In this document: in pieces, positions 1 to 10,529 of the stretch
Layout of the letters: every line of letters begins with the position of its first letter
Position numbering within the stretch: the first letter of the stretch is position 1
NCBI RefSeq assembly: GCF_900115695.1
Contig: NZ_FOXK01000006.1
Location: 186,001-250,000 of the forward strand
Source: Ectopseudomonas toyotomiensis
GTDB lineage: Bacteria; Pseudomonadota; Gammaproteobacteria; Pseudomonadales; Pseudomonadaceae
DNA length: 64,000 bases
Direction: 5' to 3'
The notes under the pieces: generated by a model
What the model was told of the DNA's origin: nothing
Databases searched by the model: none
What the model saw: the letters and a program-made list of their open reading frames with translations, nothing else
Position numbers and translations under genes: made by a program

Positions 1-337
1 CCTGCCGGAAGCAGCCCCGCTGGCGGGCGAGATCGTCGTTGAGAAACGCCTGCCGAACGCCTTTGCCGGTACCGAGTTGCATGATCGTTTGCAAGCACTC
101 GGCCATCTCGATCTGATCGTCTGCGGCTTCATGACCCACTCCAGCGTCAGCACCACCGTGCGCGCAGCCAAGGACTATGGCTACCGCTGCACCCTGGTCG
201 ATGCTGCCTGCGCTACCCGCGACCTGCCTGCACCGGATGGCAGTGTGATTGCCGCCGCCGAGGTACATCGTATCGAGATGATCGCGCTGGGCGACAATTT
301 CGCCACTTTGGTGCCACACGCCAAATCGCTGGTGTGA
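1..337 (+). CDS. Isochorismatase-family hydrolase, 3' part only
   Basis: The reading frame is open from base 2, so the gene begins before the window; a TTG at 77 lies inside the family fold and is not a convincing start. The visible part has the family landmarks: a NAFAGTEL-like segment, then VCGFMTHSSVSTTVRAA followed by GYRCTLVDAACATRDLP. In cysteine hydrolases of this superfamily the catalytic Cys lies in the T-H-x-C-V-x-T-T segment. Here that position reads Ser (THSSVSTT). Isochorismatases proper also lack this Cys, so the protein may be an isochorismatase-like or non-cysteine hydrolase, or may be inactive. The substrate cannot be deduced. The family call is firm, the function open. Confidence 0.8.
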   Translation, partial: LPEAAPLAGEIVVEKRLPNAFAGTELHDRLQALGHLDLIVCGFMTHSSVSTTVRAAKDYGYRCTLVDAACATRDLPAPDGSVIAAAEVHRIEMIALGDNFATLVPHAKSLV

Positions 338-418
338 AACCTGTAGCAGTATCGCCAGCGCTGCGGAACCCGGACACGACCAGCCGGTCATACCGGCGAT
401 AAGCCAAAGGAAATCGGA

Positions 419-739
419 ATGAAGCTGTCCGACGATTTCGATGCACGCCGCTTGCGCCCGCGCCGGCCGAAAAACTGGCGCCTGCGTATCGGGGCCGGCC
501 TGGGCGCCCTGCTCGCCGCCTTCGGCATTCTGCTGGCGATGGCGGGCGTCGCCTCGCTGGCAGGCCGCGCGCCGGTACTGGGTACGCTCAACGACTCCAC
601 TGGCGAGGCCACCGTCCTGCTGCTGCTCGGCCTGTTCCTGTTGTGGGCCGGCATCGCCTTCTGGCGTCGCTGCCGCAGACGCCTGCGTCGCCCCAGCGAT
701 CTGAGCCTGTCGCCATCATTGATGAAGAAGCGTGACTGA
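419..739 (+). CDS. Small two-helix membrane protein of unknown function
   Basis: I do not recognise this 106-residue protein. It has a basic N-terminal stretch (RRLRPRRPKNWRLR), a first hydrophobic helix around residues 28-50, a short loop, a second helix around residues 66-84 ending at WAGIAFW, and an Arg-rich tail (RRCRRRLRRP). By the positive-inside rule both ends are probably cytoplasmic. The sequence AAAGGAAA a few bases before the ATG is a good ribosome binding site. It stands alone between the isochorismatase-family gene and an Smr gene, with a REP-type repeat after its stop. No function is proposed. Confidence 0.6.
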   Translation: MKLSDDFDARRLRPRRPKNWRLRIGAGLGALLAAFGILLAMAGVASLAGRAPVLGTLNDSTGEATVLLLLGLFLLWAGIAFWRRCRRRLRRPSDLSLSPSLMKKRD

Positions 740-766
740 TCACCCGAAAACACAGCGCGTGCAACT

Positions 767-823
767 GTAGGAGCTGGCGTGCCAGCGATGTTTTGCACCG
801 ACAGGATCAGTGCTGGCTCCTAC
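767..823. repeat. REP-type inverted repeat (GTAGGAGC arm)
   Basis: GTAGGAGCTGGCGTGCCAGC is followed after a short loop by an arm ending TGCTGGCTCCTAC, forming an imperfect palindrome directly 3' of the small membrane protein gene. It resembles the extragenic palindromic elements of Pseudomonas and shares its outer arm with the elements at 2608-2675 and 18389-18458. Confidence 0.6.
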
Positions 824-892
824 AAATTCGTCTTTCTACGCTTACACGGCTGGCATTTGGGTAAAATGCCAGCCTGTTTCGCGGAGCCACCG

Positions 893-1450
893 ATGCAAGA
901 CGACGACTTTTCCCTGTTCCAGGCCGAGCTGCGCGGCGTCAAGCCGATCAAGCACGACCGCGCCGATACCGGCAAACCCAAAACTGATCGTAAACAGTTC
1001 AACACCCTGCGCCAGGCTGCGACCATCAGCCAGGGCGAGATCAAGGTGGACGGGCTGTCCGACCAGTTCGTCATCGACGTTGGCGCTGAAGACCCGCTGT
1101 ACTGGGCCGGCAACGGCGTGCAGGACGGTCAGATGCGCAAGCTCAAGCTGGGCCAGATTCCGTTCGACGGCAGCCTCGACCTGCACGGCATGAGCGTCGA
1201 GAAGGCGCGCGACACGCTGTGGGAGTTTCTCGCCGAAGCCACCAAGTTGGAGATTCGCTGCGTACGCGTCACCCACGGCAAGGCGGTGCGCATGGATGGG
1301 CGCAAGCCGATGATCAAGAGCCATGTGAACACCTGGCTGCGCCAGCACCCGCAGGTGCTGGGTTTCAGCTCCTGCCTGGCCAAGCACGGCGGCACCGGCG
1401 CGGTGTATATCATCCTCAAGCGCACCATGATGGATGGTCGCGACGAGTAA
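893..1450 (+). CDS. Smr-domain protein
   Basis: This 185-residue protein carries a C-terminal Smr (small MutS-related) domain, the nuclease domain of MutS2 and of bacterial SmrA/SmrB proteins. Visible motifs are LDLHGM (the conserved LDLHG), VTHGKA, and a [11 protein letters not shown] strand near the end. The N-terminal part ([20 protein letters not shown]) matches the usual charged leader of the short gammaproteobacterial members. The ATG at 893 was chosen because that leader begins there; the frame is also open further upstream. E. coli SmrB cleaves mRNA at collided ribosomes, but whether this paralogue acts on RNA or DNA cannot be read from the sequence. It lies 77 bases before folE on the same strand. 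Confidence 0.85.
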   Translation: MQDDDFSLFQAELRGVKPIKHDRADTGKPKTDRKQFNTLRQAATISQGEIKVDGLSDQFVIDVGAEDPLYWAGNGVQDGQMRKLKLGQIPFDGSLDLHGMSVEKARDTLWEFLAEATKLEIRCVRVTHGKAVRMDGRKPMIKSHVNTWLRQHPQVLGFSSCLAKHGGTGAVYIILKRTMMDGRDE

Positions 1451-1527
1451 TCAGAGAACCTGGCACTCTTGCCAGGCCCCTGTCGGCGCCCTACCCTGCG
1501 CCCATTCGATACCCAACAGGATTTTCC

Positions 1528-2073
1528 ATGTCCCTGGAACAACAGTACACCGCGATCCTTGGCCAGCTTGGCGAGGACGTTTCCCGCGAAGGCCTGCTGG
1601 ACACGCCCAAGCGCGCCGCCAAGGCCATGCAGTACCTCTGCCGTGGCTACCAGCAGACGCTGGAAGAGGTCACCAATGGCGCGCTGTTCAGCTCCGACAA
1701 CAGCGAAATGGTGCTGGTCAAGAACATCGAGCTCTACTCGCTGTGCGAGCATCATCTGCTGCCGTTCATCGGCAAGGCTCATGTTGCCTACATTCCCAAC
1801 GGCAAGGTGCTCGGCCTGTCCAAGGTGGCTCGCATCGTCGACATGTACGCCCGCCGCCTGCAGATCCAGGAAAACCTAAGCCGGCAGATCGCCGAAGCGG
1901 TCGAGCAGGTCACTGGCGCACTGGGTGTGGCAGTGGTCATCGAAGCGCAGCACATGTGCATGATGATGCGCGGCGTGGAGAAGCAGAACTCCTCCATGGT
2001 CACCTCGGTGATGCTCGGCGAATTCCGCAACAATCCGGCGACCCGCGGAGAATTCCTCAATCTGGTTCGTTGA
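1528..2073 (+). CDS. folE: GTP cyclohydrolase I
   Basis: GTP cyclohydrolase I converts GTP to 7,8-dihydroneopterin triphosphate, the first step of tetrahydrofolate (and pterin) synthesis, in the cytoplasm as a decamer. The 181-residue length fits the short bacterial form. Zinc-site and catalytic residues are visible in [10 protein letters not shown] (Cys and His ligands) and in [10 protein letters not shown] (second Cys ligand), with [17 protein letters not shown] between them. The ATG at 1528 was chosen because [11 protein letters not shown] is a typical N-terminus; the frame upstream reads through the Smr gene. Pseudomonads commonly carry more than one folE copy, so the paralogue number (folE1 or folE2) is not assigned. 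Confidence 0.95.
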   Translation: MSLEQQYTAILGQLGEDVSREGLLDTPKRAAKAMQYLCRGYQQTLEEVTNGALFSSDNSEMVLVKNIELYSLCEHHLLPFIGKAHVAYIPNGKVLGLSKVARIVDMYARRLQIQENLSRQIAEAVEQVTGALGVAVVIEAQHMCMMMRGVEKQNSSMVTSVMLGEFRNNPATRGEFLNLVR

Positions 2074-2138
2074 GCCAAGCCCCAGACGGCGGCCGCTCAC
2101 TTCGGTGAACGGCCGTCGGCATTTCAGGAGTTAGAAAC

Positions 2139-2507
2139 ATGTTGCTCAAAGCCCTTCGTATCGGCCTGGGTCAGTTGGTCGTGTTCGCCGACTGGATCAG
2201 CCGCCCGCGCAAGCTAAAGCGCAGCCCCGAGGCGCAAGCCGAGGTCGAACGCGCCACGGCCAATCTGGCGCTTTACCAGTTCCACGCCTGCCCGTTCTGC
2301 GTCAAGGTCAGGCGCAGCCTGCACCGCCTGAACCTGCCAGTGCAGCTGCGCGACGCCAAGAACGATGCCGAACACCGGCAGGCGCTGGAGCAGCACGGTG
2401 GCCGCATCAAGGTGCCGTGCCTGCGCATCGAGGAAAACGGCCAGAGCACCTGGCTGTACGAATCCAAGGCGATCATCGCCTATCTGGATCAGCGCTTCGC
2501 GAGCTGA
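2139..2507 (+). CDS. Glutaredoxin/GST-N-domain protein
   Basis: The protein has 122 residues: an N-terminal hydrophobic or amphipathic segment (about residues 3-20, LLKALRIGLGQLVVFADWI) and then a thioredoxin-fold glutaredoxin domain with a CPFC redox motif (YQFHACPFCVKVRRSL), the cis-Pro region IKVPCLRI, and a C-terminal LYESKAIIAYLDQRF typical of glutaredoxin or GST-N folds. It probably acts as a glutathione-dependent dithiol reductase; the leader could tether it to the membrane. It follows folE by 65 bases on the same strand with its own ribosome binding site (CAGGAG), so co-transcription is possible. The specific substrate is unknown. Confidence 0.8.
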   Translation: MLLKALRIGLGQLVVFADWISRPRKLKRSPEAQAEVERATANLALYQFHACPFCVKVRRSLHRLNLPVQLRDAKNDAEHRQALEQHGGRIKVPCLRIEENGQSTWLYESKAIIAYLDQRFAS

Positions 2508-2560
2508 CGCTGGTGGAAGCGAATCAGGTGCCATCGATCCACCGTTGCGCTGAACCGTAG

Positions 2561-2577
2561 CCCGGATGCAATCCGGG
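2561..2577. repeat. Short GC palindrome CCCGGATGCAATCCGGG
   Basis: A 17-base imperfect palindrome. The identical sequence recurs at 33185-33201. It lies between the glutaredoxin-like gene and ligA, beside a REP element. Short GC palindromes of this kind are common in proteobacterial intergenic DNA; no function is assigned. Confidence 0.6.
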
Positions 2578-2607
2578 AGCCTTGGAGCTACCCTGCACCG
2601 GTCATTT

Positions 2608-2675
2608 CGCGGCTGAAGCCGCTCCTACAAGATCGGCGTATCTTCGCCTGTCTCTGTAGGAGCGAGCTCTGCTCG
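2608..2675. repeat. REP-type element between convergent genes
   Basis: CGCGGCTGAAGCCGCTCCTAC (2608-2628) and GTAGGAGCGAGCTCTGCTCG (2656-2675) form a pair of inverted arms between the 3' ends of the convergent glutaredoxin-like and ligA genes. The first arm is identical to one at 18438-18458. Confidence 0.7.
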
Positions 2676-2686
2676 TGAACAGCGCC

Positions 2687-5107
<2,421 letters not shown>

Positions 5108-5929
5108 TCAGCGTTTCTGGGTCAGTTGCCGACGCTCGAATTCGACGATGCGCTGGCGATAGTGTTCGATGGTCTGCGCGGTCATCACGCTGCGCTGGTC
5201 ATCCTTCAGCTCGCCACCCAGTTCGTGGGCCAGCTTGCGCGCGGCCGCGACCATGACGTCGAAGGCCTGCTTCGGGTGACGCGGGCCAGGCAGGCTGAGG
5301 AAGAAGCTCACCGCGCGGGTGCTGAAGCCTTCGATATCGTCGAGATCGAACGTGCCCGGCTTGAGTGCGTTGGCCATGGAGAACAGCACCTCGCCATTAC
5401 CCGCCATACTCTCGTGACGATGGAAGATGTCCATCTCACCGAAGCGCAGGCCGCTTTCGAGGATGTTCTGCAGCAGTGCCGGGCCCTTGAAGCCGAAATC
5501 GTCGCGGGCGACCACGTTGATCACCAGCACCTCTTCTACCGGTGCGGCATCGGCAGCCAGCTTGGCGGTTTTCTTCGGCTCGACGGGTTCGTCATCGACC
5601 GGGTTGAGCAAGGTCGGCACCGGCTCGTCGACAGCCAGATTGAGGTCGCCCTGTTGCGGCTCGTTGCGTGGACGACGTGGCAGGTCCTTGGCAGTCATCG
5701 ACGGCAGATCGTCTTCATCCAGCTGCGGTTCGTGGTCGCGCTGCACCACACGCGGTGTACTGAGCAGATCTGGATCACTGTCGTCGTCCGGCATGTTGGC
5801 GAAGCTACGGTCCAGCTTGAACTTGAGCTTGCCCTTGCCACCGCGCATACGGCGCCAGCCGTCGAAAAGAATGCCAGCGATAACGATGATGCCAATAACG
5901 ATCAGCCACTCGCGCAGACCGAATTCCAT
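5108..5929 (-). CDS. zipA: Cell division protein ZipA
   Basis: ZipA is an inner-membrane anchor that binds FtsZ and stabilises the division ring. The 273 residues show the expected plan: one N-terminal transmembrane helix (about residues 7-24, [19 protein letters not shown]), a basic segment ([13 protein letters not shown]), a variable acidic/proline linker to about residue 130, and the C-terminal FtsZ-binding domain from about [16 protein letters not shown] to the end. The linker is shorter than in E. coli (328 residues in total). It lies between smc and ligA, with 213 non-coding bases separating it from smc. Confidence 0.95.
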   Translation of the reverse strand: MEFGLREWLIVIGIIVIAGILFDGWRRMRGGKGKLKFKLDRSFANMPDDDSDPDLLSTPRVVQRDHEPQLDEDDLPSMTAKDLPRRPRNEPQQGDLNLAVDEPVPTLLNPVDDEPVEPKKTAKLAADAAPVEEVLVINVVARDDFGFKGPALLQNILESGLRFGEMDIFHRHESMAGNGEVLFSMANALKPGTFDLDDIEGFSTRAVSFFLSLPGPRHPKQAFDVMVAAARKLAHELGGELKDDQRSVMTAQTIEHYRQRIVEFERRQLTQKR

Positions 5930-6142
5930 GAAATACCTGACCCTTAAAAATTCTGGTGAAAAAAAGATCCAATCAACCGGATCACAACTCGACTATAAAA
6001 CGCGGCGCCAACTTCATGTTCTGTCTGACGTTTTCCGCGTGTAACAAAAGTGGGCAATAAGCTAGCACGACGAAAGGCAACTTTACACAGGGAGCCACAT
6101 AACGTTTTGCCTGTATTCAGTTAATCTCGCGGCGCTCTGCCA

Positions 6143-9100
6143 TCACGCCTCCACCATCGCCAGCGCCTCCTCGACATCTACCGCCACCAGACGCGAGCAA
6201 CCCGGCTCGTGCATGGTGACCCCCATCAACTGATCGGCCATTTCCATGGCAATCTTGTTGTGGGTGATGTAGATGAACTGCACCGTGGCTGACATCTCCT
6301 TGACCAGTCGCGCGTAGCGCCCGACGTTGGCATCGTCCAGCGGTGCATCCACTTCGTCCAACATGCAGAACGGCGCCGGATTGAGCTGGAAGATGGAAAA
6401 CACCAGTGCCAAAGCAGTCAATGCTTTCTCTCCACCGGAGAGCAAATGAATGGTGCTGTTCTTCTTGCCCGGGGGCCGCGCCATGATGGTCACACCGGTA
6501 TCGAGTAAATCTTCGCCGGTGAGTTCCAAATAAGCGTTGCCGCCACCGAAAACTTTTGGAAAGAGTGCCTGCAAACCGCCATTGATCTGATCGAAGGTGT
6601 CCTTGAAACGATTGCGCGTTTCCTTGTCGATCTTGCGGATGACGTTCTCCAGGGTTTCCAACGCTTCGACCAGATCGGCGTCCTGCGCATCCAGATAACG
6701 TTTGCGTTCGGACTGCTGCTGATACTCGTCGATGGCCGCCAGGTTGATCGGCCCTAGACGGGCGATGCGTGCGGCCATGCGCTCCAGTTCTTCTTCCCAG
6801 GCGCTCTCGCTGGCTTCGGCCGGCAGCGTGGCGATCACCCCGTGCAGGTCGTAGTTGTCCTCGGCGAGCTGGTCGGCCAATGCCTTGCGCCGCACGTTGA
6901 GCGACTGCCAATCCATGCGCTGTTGCTCCAGCTGGCTGCGTAGCAGTTGCGCCTGTTGTTCAGCCTGGGTGCGGCGCTTCTCGGCATCGCGCAGTTCGCG
7001 ATCGGCGTCCTCCAGCGCCAAACGCGCCTGACGCAGTTCGTCGTCCACCGCCATGCGCCGCTCGAGCAATTCCTCGAGCTTGATGCGCAGCTCTTCCAGC
7101 GGCGCCTCGCCCTCTTCCAGGTTCAGCGACAACTGCTCGCGCCGCTCATGCAGGCGCTCGGCCTGCACCTCCAGACGCTCCAGCGCCTGGCGGGTGGAGT
7201 CGTGCTGCGCCTTGAGCGAGCCGACGCGCACCGCCAGTTGATGGGCATGGTCCTTGTGCTGACGCGCGTCCTGACGCACACGGTCGAGGCGCTCGCGCAG
7301 ACTGTCGCGGCTGGCCAGCAGGCTTTCGCGCTGCTCGTTATCCAGGGCCATGGCATCCAGCGCATCCTGCAACTGCAGACGCGACTCGCCCAGTTGCTCC
7401 TGCTCGATCTCCCGCTGCTCGGCCGCTTCCTGCAGTTCGTCCTGCAAACGGCGGCGACGCAGGCCCAGTTGCTCGGCCTTGGCCTGGCTGGCGGACAGCT
7501 TTGCCTTCAGCTCGCTCAGCTGGCGCGCCAGTTCCTGGCCCTGACGGCGTTGCTGCTCACGCTGTTCTTCCTGAAGACGTTGCTCGTCGCGCAGCGCCAG
7601 CAGGCGTTCATCCAGTTGCGCCAGGGCTGCTTCACGTTCCTCAAGCTCCAACTGCAAGCGCTCCAGCTCCTGGCCACGAGCCAGCACACCGCTGTCGGCC
7701 TCGGCGGCGCGACGCACGCGCAGAAAATGCCGGCCGACCCAGTAGCCGTCGCGGCTGATCAGGCTTTCGCCGTCCGCCAGTTGCGCACGGGCGGCCAGCG
7801 CCTGCTCCAGTGATTCCACCGGGCGCACACCGCCTAGCCAGGGCGACAGGTCGTGGCTCGACTCGATCTTGTCCATCAGGCTGCCGGCACGCCGCGCACC
7901 GCCCGAAGCCGGGCTGGCCAAGCGCAGTTCGCCCTGCTCCAGACTGGAGAAGTCCAGCCCGGCAAAATCGTCCAGCAGCACCGCCTGCAGATCGGCACCA
8001 AGGACAGTCTCAACCGCCAGCTCCCAGCCGGACTCGACGCGCAGCCCTTCAGCCAGGCGCGGACGCTGCAGCAGGTTCTGCTCGCGCAACCACTCGCCGG
8101 CGCCCTGCCCTGGATCGAGCGCCGCCTGTTGCAGCGCCTCCAGCGACGCCAGACGGCCGTTCAGGCGCTGCAGCTCACCTTGCGCCTGCTGCTGGGCCTG
8201 GCCAGCCTGCTGCAGTTCCTCGCGCAGTTGCTGCAGGCGCTCGGCCTGCTGCTCTTCGGCCTGTTGCAGCGCTTCGTGCTCCAGCTCGCCAGCGGCAAGC
8301 TGTTCGTTCAATTCGAGAATGGCGGCGTCTTCCGGGTCGGCCGCCAGTTGCTGCAATTCTTCGTTCAGGCGGCGCTGACGCTCGGCCAGGCGTTCCAGGC
8401 TCTGTTCCAGCTGGGCGATGCGCGACTGCTGCACTTCGGCCTGACGACGCGGTTCAGCGCTGCGCTGGTTGAAGCCGTCCCACTGCTCCTGCCAGCCATG
8501 CATGGCGGCCTCGGCCTCTTCCAGGCTGGCGGCAGATTCCTCGGCAGCAGCGGCAGTCATCTCCTGCTCGGGCAGGAGCATTTCCAGTTCTTCACCGAGG
8601 GTGGCCAGCAGGGTGCGGTCGTGGCCCAGATGCGACTCGGTTTCCAGGCGCGCCTTTTCTGCCTCGCGCAGGTCATCCTGCAACTGGCGCAGGCGCTGCT
8701 GGCCATGCTGGATGCTCTGCTCGACGCGGGCGATATCGCCACCCACGGAATAGAAGCGACCCTGCACCAGGTTGAAGCGCTCGCTCAATTCGTGATGGCC
8801 ATCGCGAAGGCGCTCGATGCTGGCGTCGGCGCTGCGCTGCTCGGCCACCAGGGCCTCGAAGGCCACTTCCTGATCGCCGATCACCTGCTCGCGGCTGCCA
8901 ACCTGCTGGTTCAGGCTCTGCCAGCGCAGGGCCAGCAGTTGCGCCTTGAGCTGGCGCTCCTCGGCCTTGTATTCCTGGTATTTCTCCGCCGCCTGGGCCT
9001 GACGGTGCAGACGCTCGAGCTGGCGCTCCAGCTCTTCGCGCAGGTCACTCAGGCGCTCCAGATTCTCCTGGGTACGGCGGATGCGGTTTTCGGTCTCGCG

Positions 9101-9631
9101 GCGGCGCTCCTTGTACTTGGAGATGCCGGCGGCTTCCTCGATGAAATTGCGCAGCTCTTCGGGCTTGGCCTCGATCAGCTTGCTGATCATGCCCTGCTCG
9201 ATGATCGAGTAACTGCGCGGCCCCAGGCCGGTGCCGAGGAAGATATCGGTGATGTCGCGGCGCCGGCACTTGGTGCCGTTGAGGAAGTAGGTGTTCTGCC
9301 CGTCGCGGGTCACCCGACGGCGGATGGAAATCTCGGCGAAGGCCGCGTATTCACCCACCAGCGAGTTGTCGCTGTTGTCGAAAATCAGCTCGATGGAGGC
9401 CTGGGTCACCGGCTTGCGTGTGTTGGAGCCGTTGAAGATGACGTCGGTCATCGACTCACCACGCAGGTTCTTCGCCGAGCTTTCACCCATCACCCAGCGC
9501 ACGGCGTCGATGATGTTCGACTTGCCGCAGCCATTGGGCCCGACCACCGCCGCCATGTTGCTGGGAAAGCTTACCGTCGTCGGATCGACGAAGGACTTGA
9601 AGCCCGCCAGCTTGATGCTCTTCAGGCGCAT
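6143..9631 (-). CDS. smc: Chromosome segregation SMC ATPase
   Basis: SMC forms a long coiled-coil dimer that, with ScpA and ScpB, compacts and segregates the chromosome. The 1162 residues show an N-terminal Walker A (GPNGCGKSNIIDAVRWV, about residues 32-48), a first coiled coil rich in Glu, Gln and Arg, a globular hinge around residues 500-650, a second coiled coil, and a C-terminal head with the ABC signature LSGGEKALTALAL and Walker B CMLDEVDAPLDD. The start at 9631 gives the canonical MRLKSIKLAGFKSF. It begins 6 bases after the stop of the upstream gntR on the same strand, so the two are probably co-transcribed. Several long open frames lie antisense to it and are not real genes. Confidence 0.97.
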   Translation of the reverse strand: MRLKSIKLAGFKSFVDPTTVSFPSNMAAVVGPNGCGKSNIIDAVRWVMGESSAKNLRGESMTDVIFNGSNTRKPVTQASIELIFDNSDNSLVGEYAAFAEISIRRRVTRDGQNTYFLNGTKCRRRDITDIFLGTGLGPRSYSIIEQGMISKLIEAKPEELRNFIEEAAGISKYKERRRETENRIRRTQENLERLSDLREELERQLERLHRQAQAAEKYQEYKAEERQLKAQLLALRWQSLNQQVGSREQVIGDQEVAFEALVAEQRSADASIERLRDGHHELSERFNLVQGRFYSVGGDIARVEQSIQHGQQRLRQLQDDLREAEKARLETESHLGHDRTLLATLGEELEMLLPEQEMTAAAAEESAASLEEAEAAMHGWQEQWDGFNQRSAEPRRQAEVQQSRIAQLEQSLERLAERQRRLNEELQQLAADPEDAAILELNEQLAAGELEHEALQQAEEQQAERLQQLREELQQAGQAQQQAQGELQRLNGRLASLEALQQAALDPGQGAGEWLREQNLLQRPRLAEGLRVESGWELAVETVLGADLQAVLLDDFAGLDFSSLEQGELRLASPASGGARRAGSLMDKIESSHDLSPWLGGVRPVESLEQALAARAQLADGESLISRDGYWVGRHFLRVRRAAEADSGVLARGQELERLQLELEEREAALAQLDERLLALRDEQRLQEEQREQQRRQGQELARQLSELKAKLSASQAKAEQLGLRRRRLQDELQEAAEQREIEQEQLGESRLQLQDALDAMALDNEQRESLLASRDSLRERLDRVRQDARQHKDHAHQLAVRVGSLKAQHDSTRQALERLEVQAERLHERREQLSLNLEEGEAPLEELRIKLEELLERRMAVDDELRQARLALEDADRELRDAEKRRTQAEQQAQLLRSQLEQQRMDWQSLNVRRKALADQLAEDNYDLHGVIATLPAEASESAWEEELERMAARIARLGPINLAAIDEYQQQSERKRYLDAQDADLVEALETLENVIRKIDKETRNRFKDTFDQINGGLQALFPKVFGGGNAYLELTGEDLLDTGVTIMARPPGKKNSTIHLLSGGEKALTALALVFSIFQLNPAPFCMLDEVDAPLDDANVGRYARLVKEMSATVQFIYITHNKIAMEMADQLMGVTMHEPGCSRLVAVDVEEALAMVEA

Positions 9632-9637
9632 CTGGGC

Positions 9638-10297
9638 TTAGCGCTCGGCCAGGGTTGCCAGCACCAGCTGGCAGTTGTGCTGACCGTAGGCTTGCAGCAC
9701 TTCGCGGGCACGCTCGTTGTCACGGGCGATGATCGCCTGCAGCAGGCTGGCGAAGGTGCCCATGAACTGGCCCATCTCGCCTTTGCGCCGCTCCAGCGCC
9801 AGGTGGTAGGTGCGGCTGATGGCCGGCAGCAGGTTCTCCAGGGTTTCCTGCAGGTACGGGTTGTCGGCGAAGGGAAAGGCCGCACGCATCACGTCGAAGC
9901 TGTTCTCGACGAAGGCGCCGATATCGCCACGCTCCAGGCTGGCCAGCAGGCGCTGCTGGATATCGATGAAGGGCGCCAGGTCGGTCTCCACCTTCCAGCG
10001 CTCGATCACCGCGCGCGCCAGCATGATGTAGAGCTCGATGCTCAGTGCGTAGAGGCTGGTGACGTGGTGCGGGGTCAGTTCGCTGACCTGGGCGCCTCGG
10101 CGCGGCAGGATCACGATCAGGTGGCGGCGTTCGAGAATCAGCAGCGCTTCGCGCACCGAGCCACGGCTGACGTTGAGGGCCTGGGTAACCTTCTGCTCCT
10201 GAATGCGCTCACGTTCCTTGAGCTCACCGCGAATGATGCGTTCGGCCAGGTAATGGGCAATTTGCTCGGCGAGGCTGTCCGGGGCCTTGAACGTCAT
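9638..10297 (-). CDS. GntR-family regulator (FCD type) beside smc and alkB2
   Basis: The 219-residue protein has an N-terminal winged helix (LAEQIAHYLAERIIRGELKE through VSRGSVREALLILERR) and a helical FCD ligand domain (from about residue 80). The ATG at 10297 was chosen because MTFKAPDSLAEQIA begins the DNA-binding domain; a longer frame exists upstream but reads through palindromic intergenic DNA. It diverges from alkB2, and in Pseudomonas and Alcanivorax a GntR regulator is typically linked to alkB2, so control of alkB2 is a fair inference. The 232-base gap holds two palindromes (10390-10406 and 10476-10490), the second of which is typical in form for GntR operators. The ligand is unknown. 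Confidence 0.85.
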   Translation of the reverse strand: MTFKAPDSLAEQIAHYLAERIIRGELKERERIQEQKVTQALNVSRGSVREALLILERRHLIVILPRRGAQVSELTPHHVTSLYALSIELYIMLARAVIERWKVETDLAPFIDIQQRLLASLERGDIGAFVENSFDVMRAAFPFADNPYLQETLENLLPAISRTYHLALERRKGEMGQFMGTFASLLQAIIARDNERAREVLQAYGQHNCQLVLATLAER

Positions 10298-10389
10298 GAC
10301 ATTCCTTATTTGCGTCGATCCAGGGGCAGGCGGTCGAGTCTGGGAGCCCCGCCACGGCTGGGCGGGAGCAAGAAAATCTGGCGGCGAGT

Positions 10390-10406
10390 GTAACACAGGG
10401 TGTTAC
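10390..10406. promoter_or_regulatory. Perfect palindrome in the gntR-alkB2 gap
   Basis: GTAACAC-AGG-GTGTTAC is a perfect 7-3-7 inverted repeat about 93 bases upstream of the gntR start, on the gntR side of the divergent promoter region. It is a candidate operator for autoregulation or for a second regulator; nothing in the sequence identifies the binding protein. Confidence 0.5.
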
Positions 10407-10475
10407 CCCGCCAAGCGTCCCCGCGGGGCACTTTCCGTTCTAAAGGTTGGCCGTGGAAGTCTGGCCGCGAAAATG

Positions 10476-10490
10476 GATTGTCCTACAATC
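10476..10490. promoter_or_regulatory. Candidate GntR operator upstream of alkB2
   Basis: GATTGT-CCT-ACAATC is a perfect 6-3-6 inverted repeat 39 bases upstream of the alkB2 start codon. Its T-T-G-T-N3-A-C-A-A core matches the general form of FadR/FCD-type GntR operators. The divergent neighbour encodes such a regulator, so repression of alkB2 from this site is a reasonable inference. Confidence 0.55.
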
Positions 10491-10529
10491 TGAGGTAAAA
10501 CCCAGAACAATAATGACTTGGAGAATCCG

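Noticed and set aside
7853..10393. An 846-codon open frame antisense to smc and gntR
   Set aside because: Leu/Gln/Ala low-complexity translation of the smc coiled-coil on the wrong strand; smc has full family motifs.
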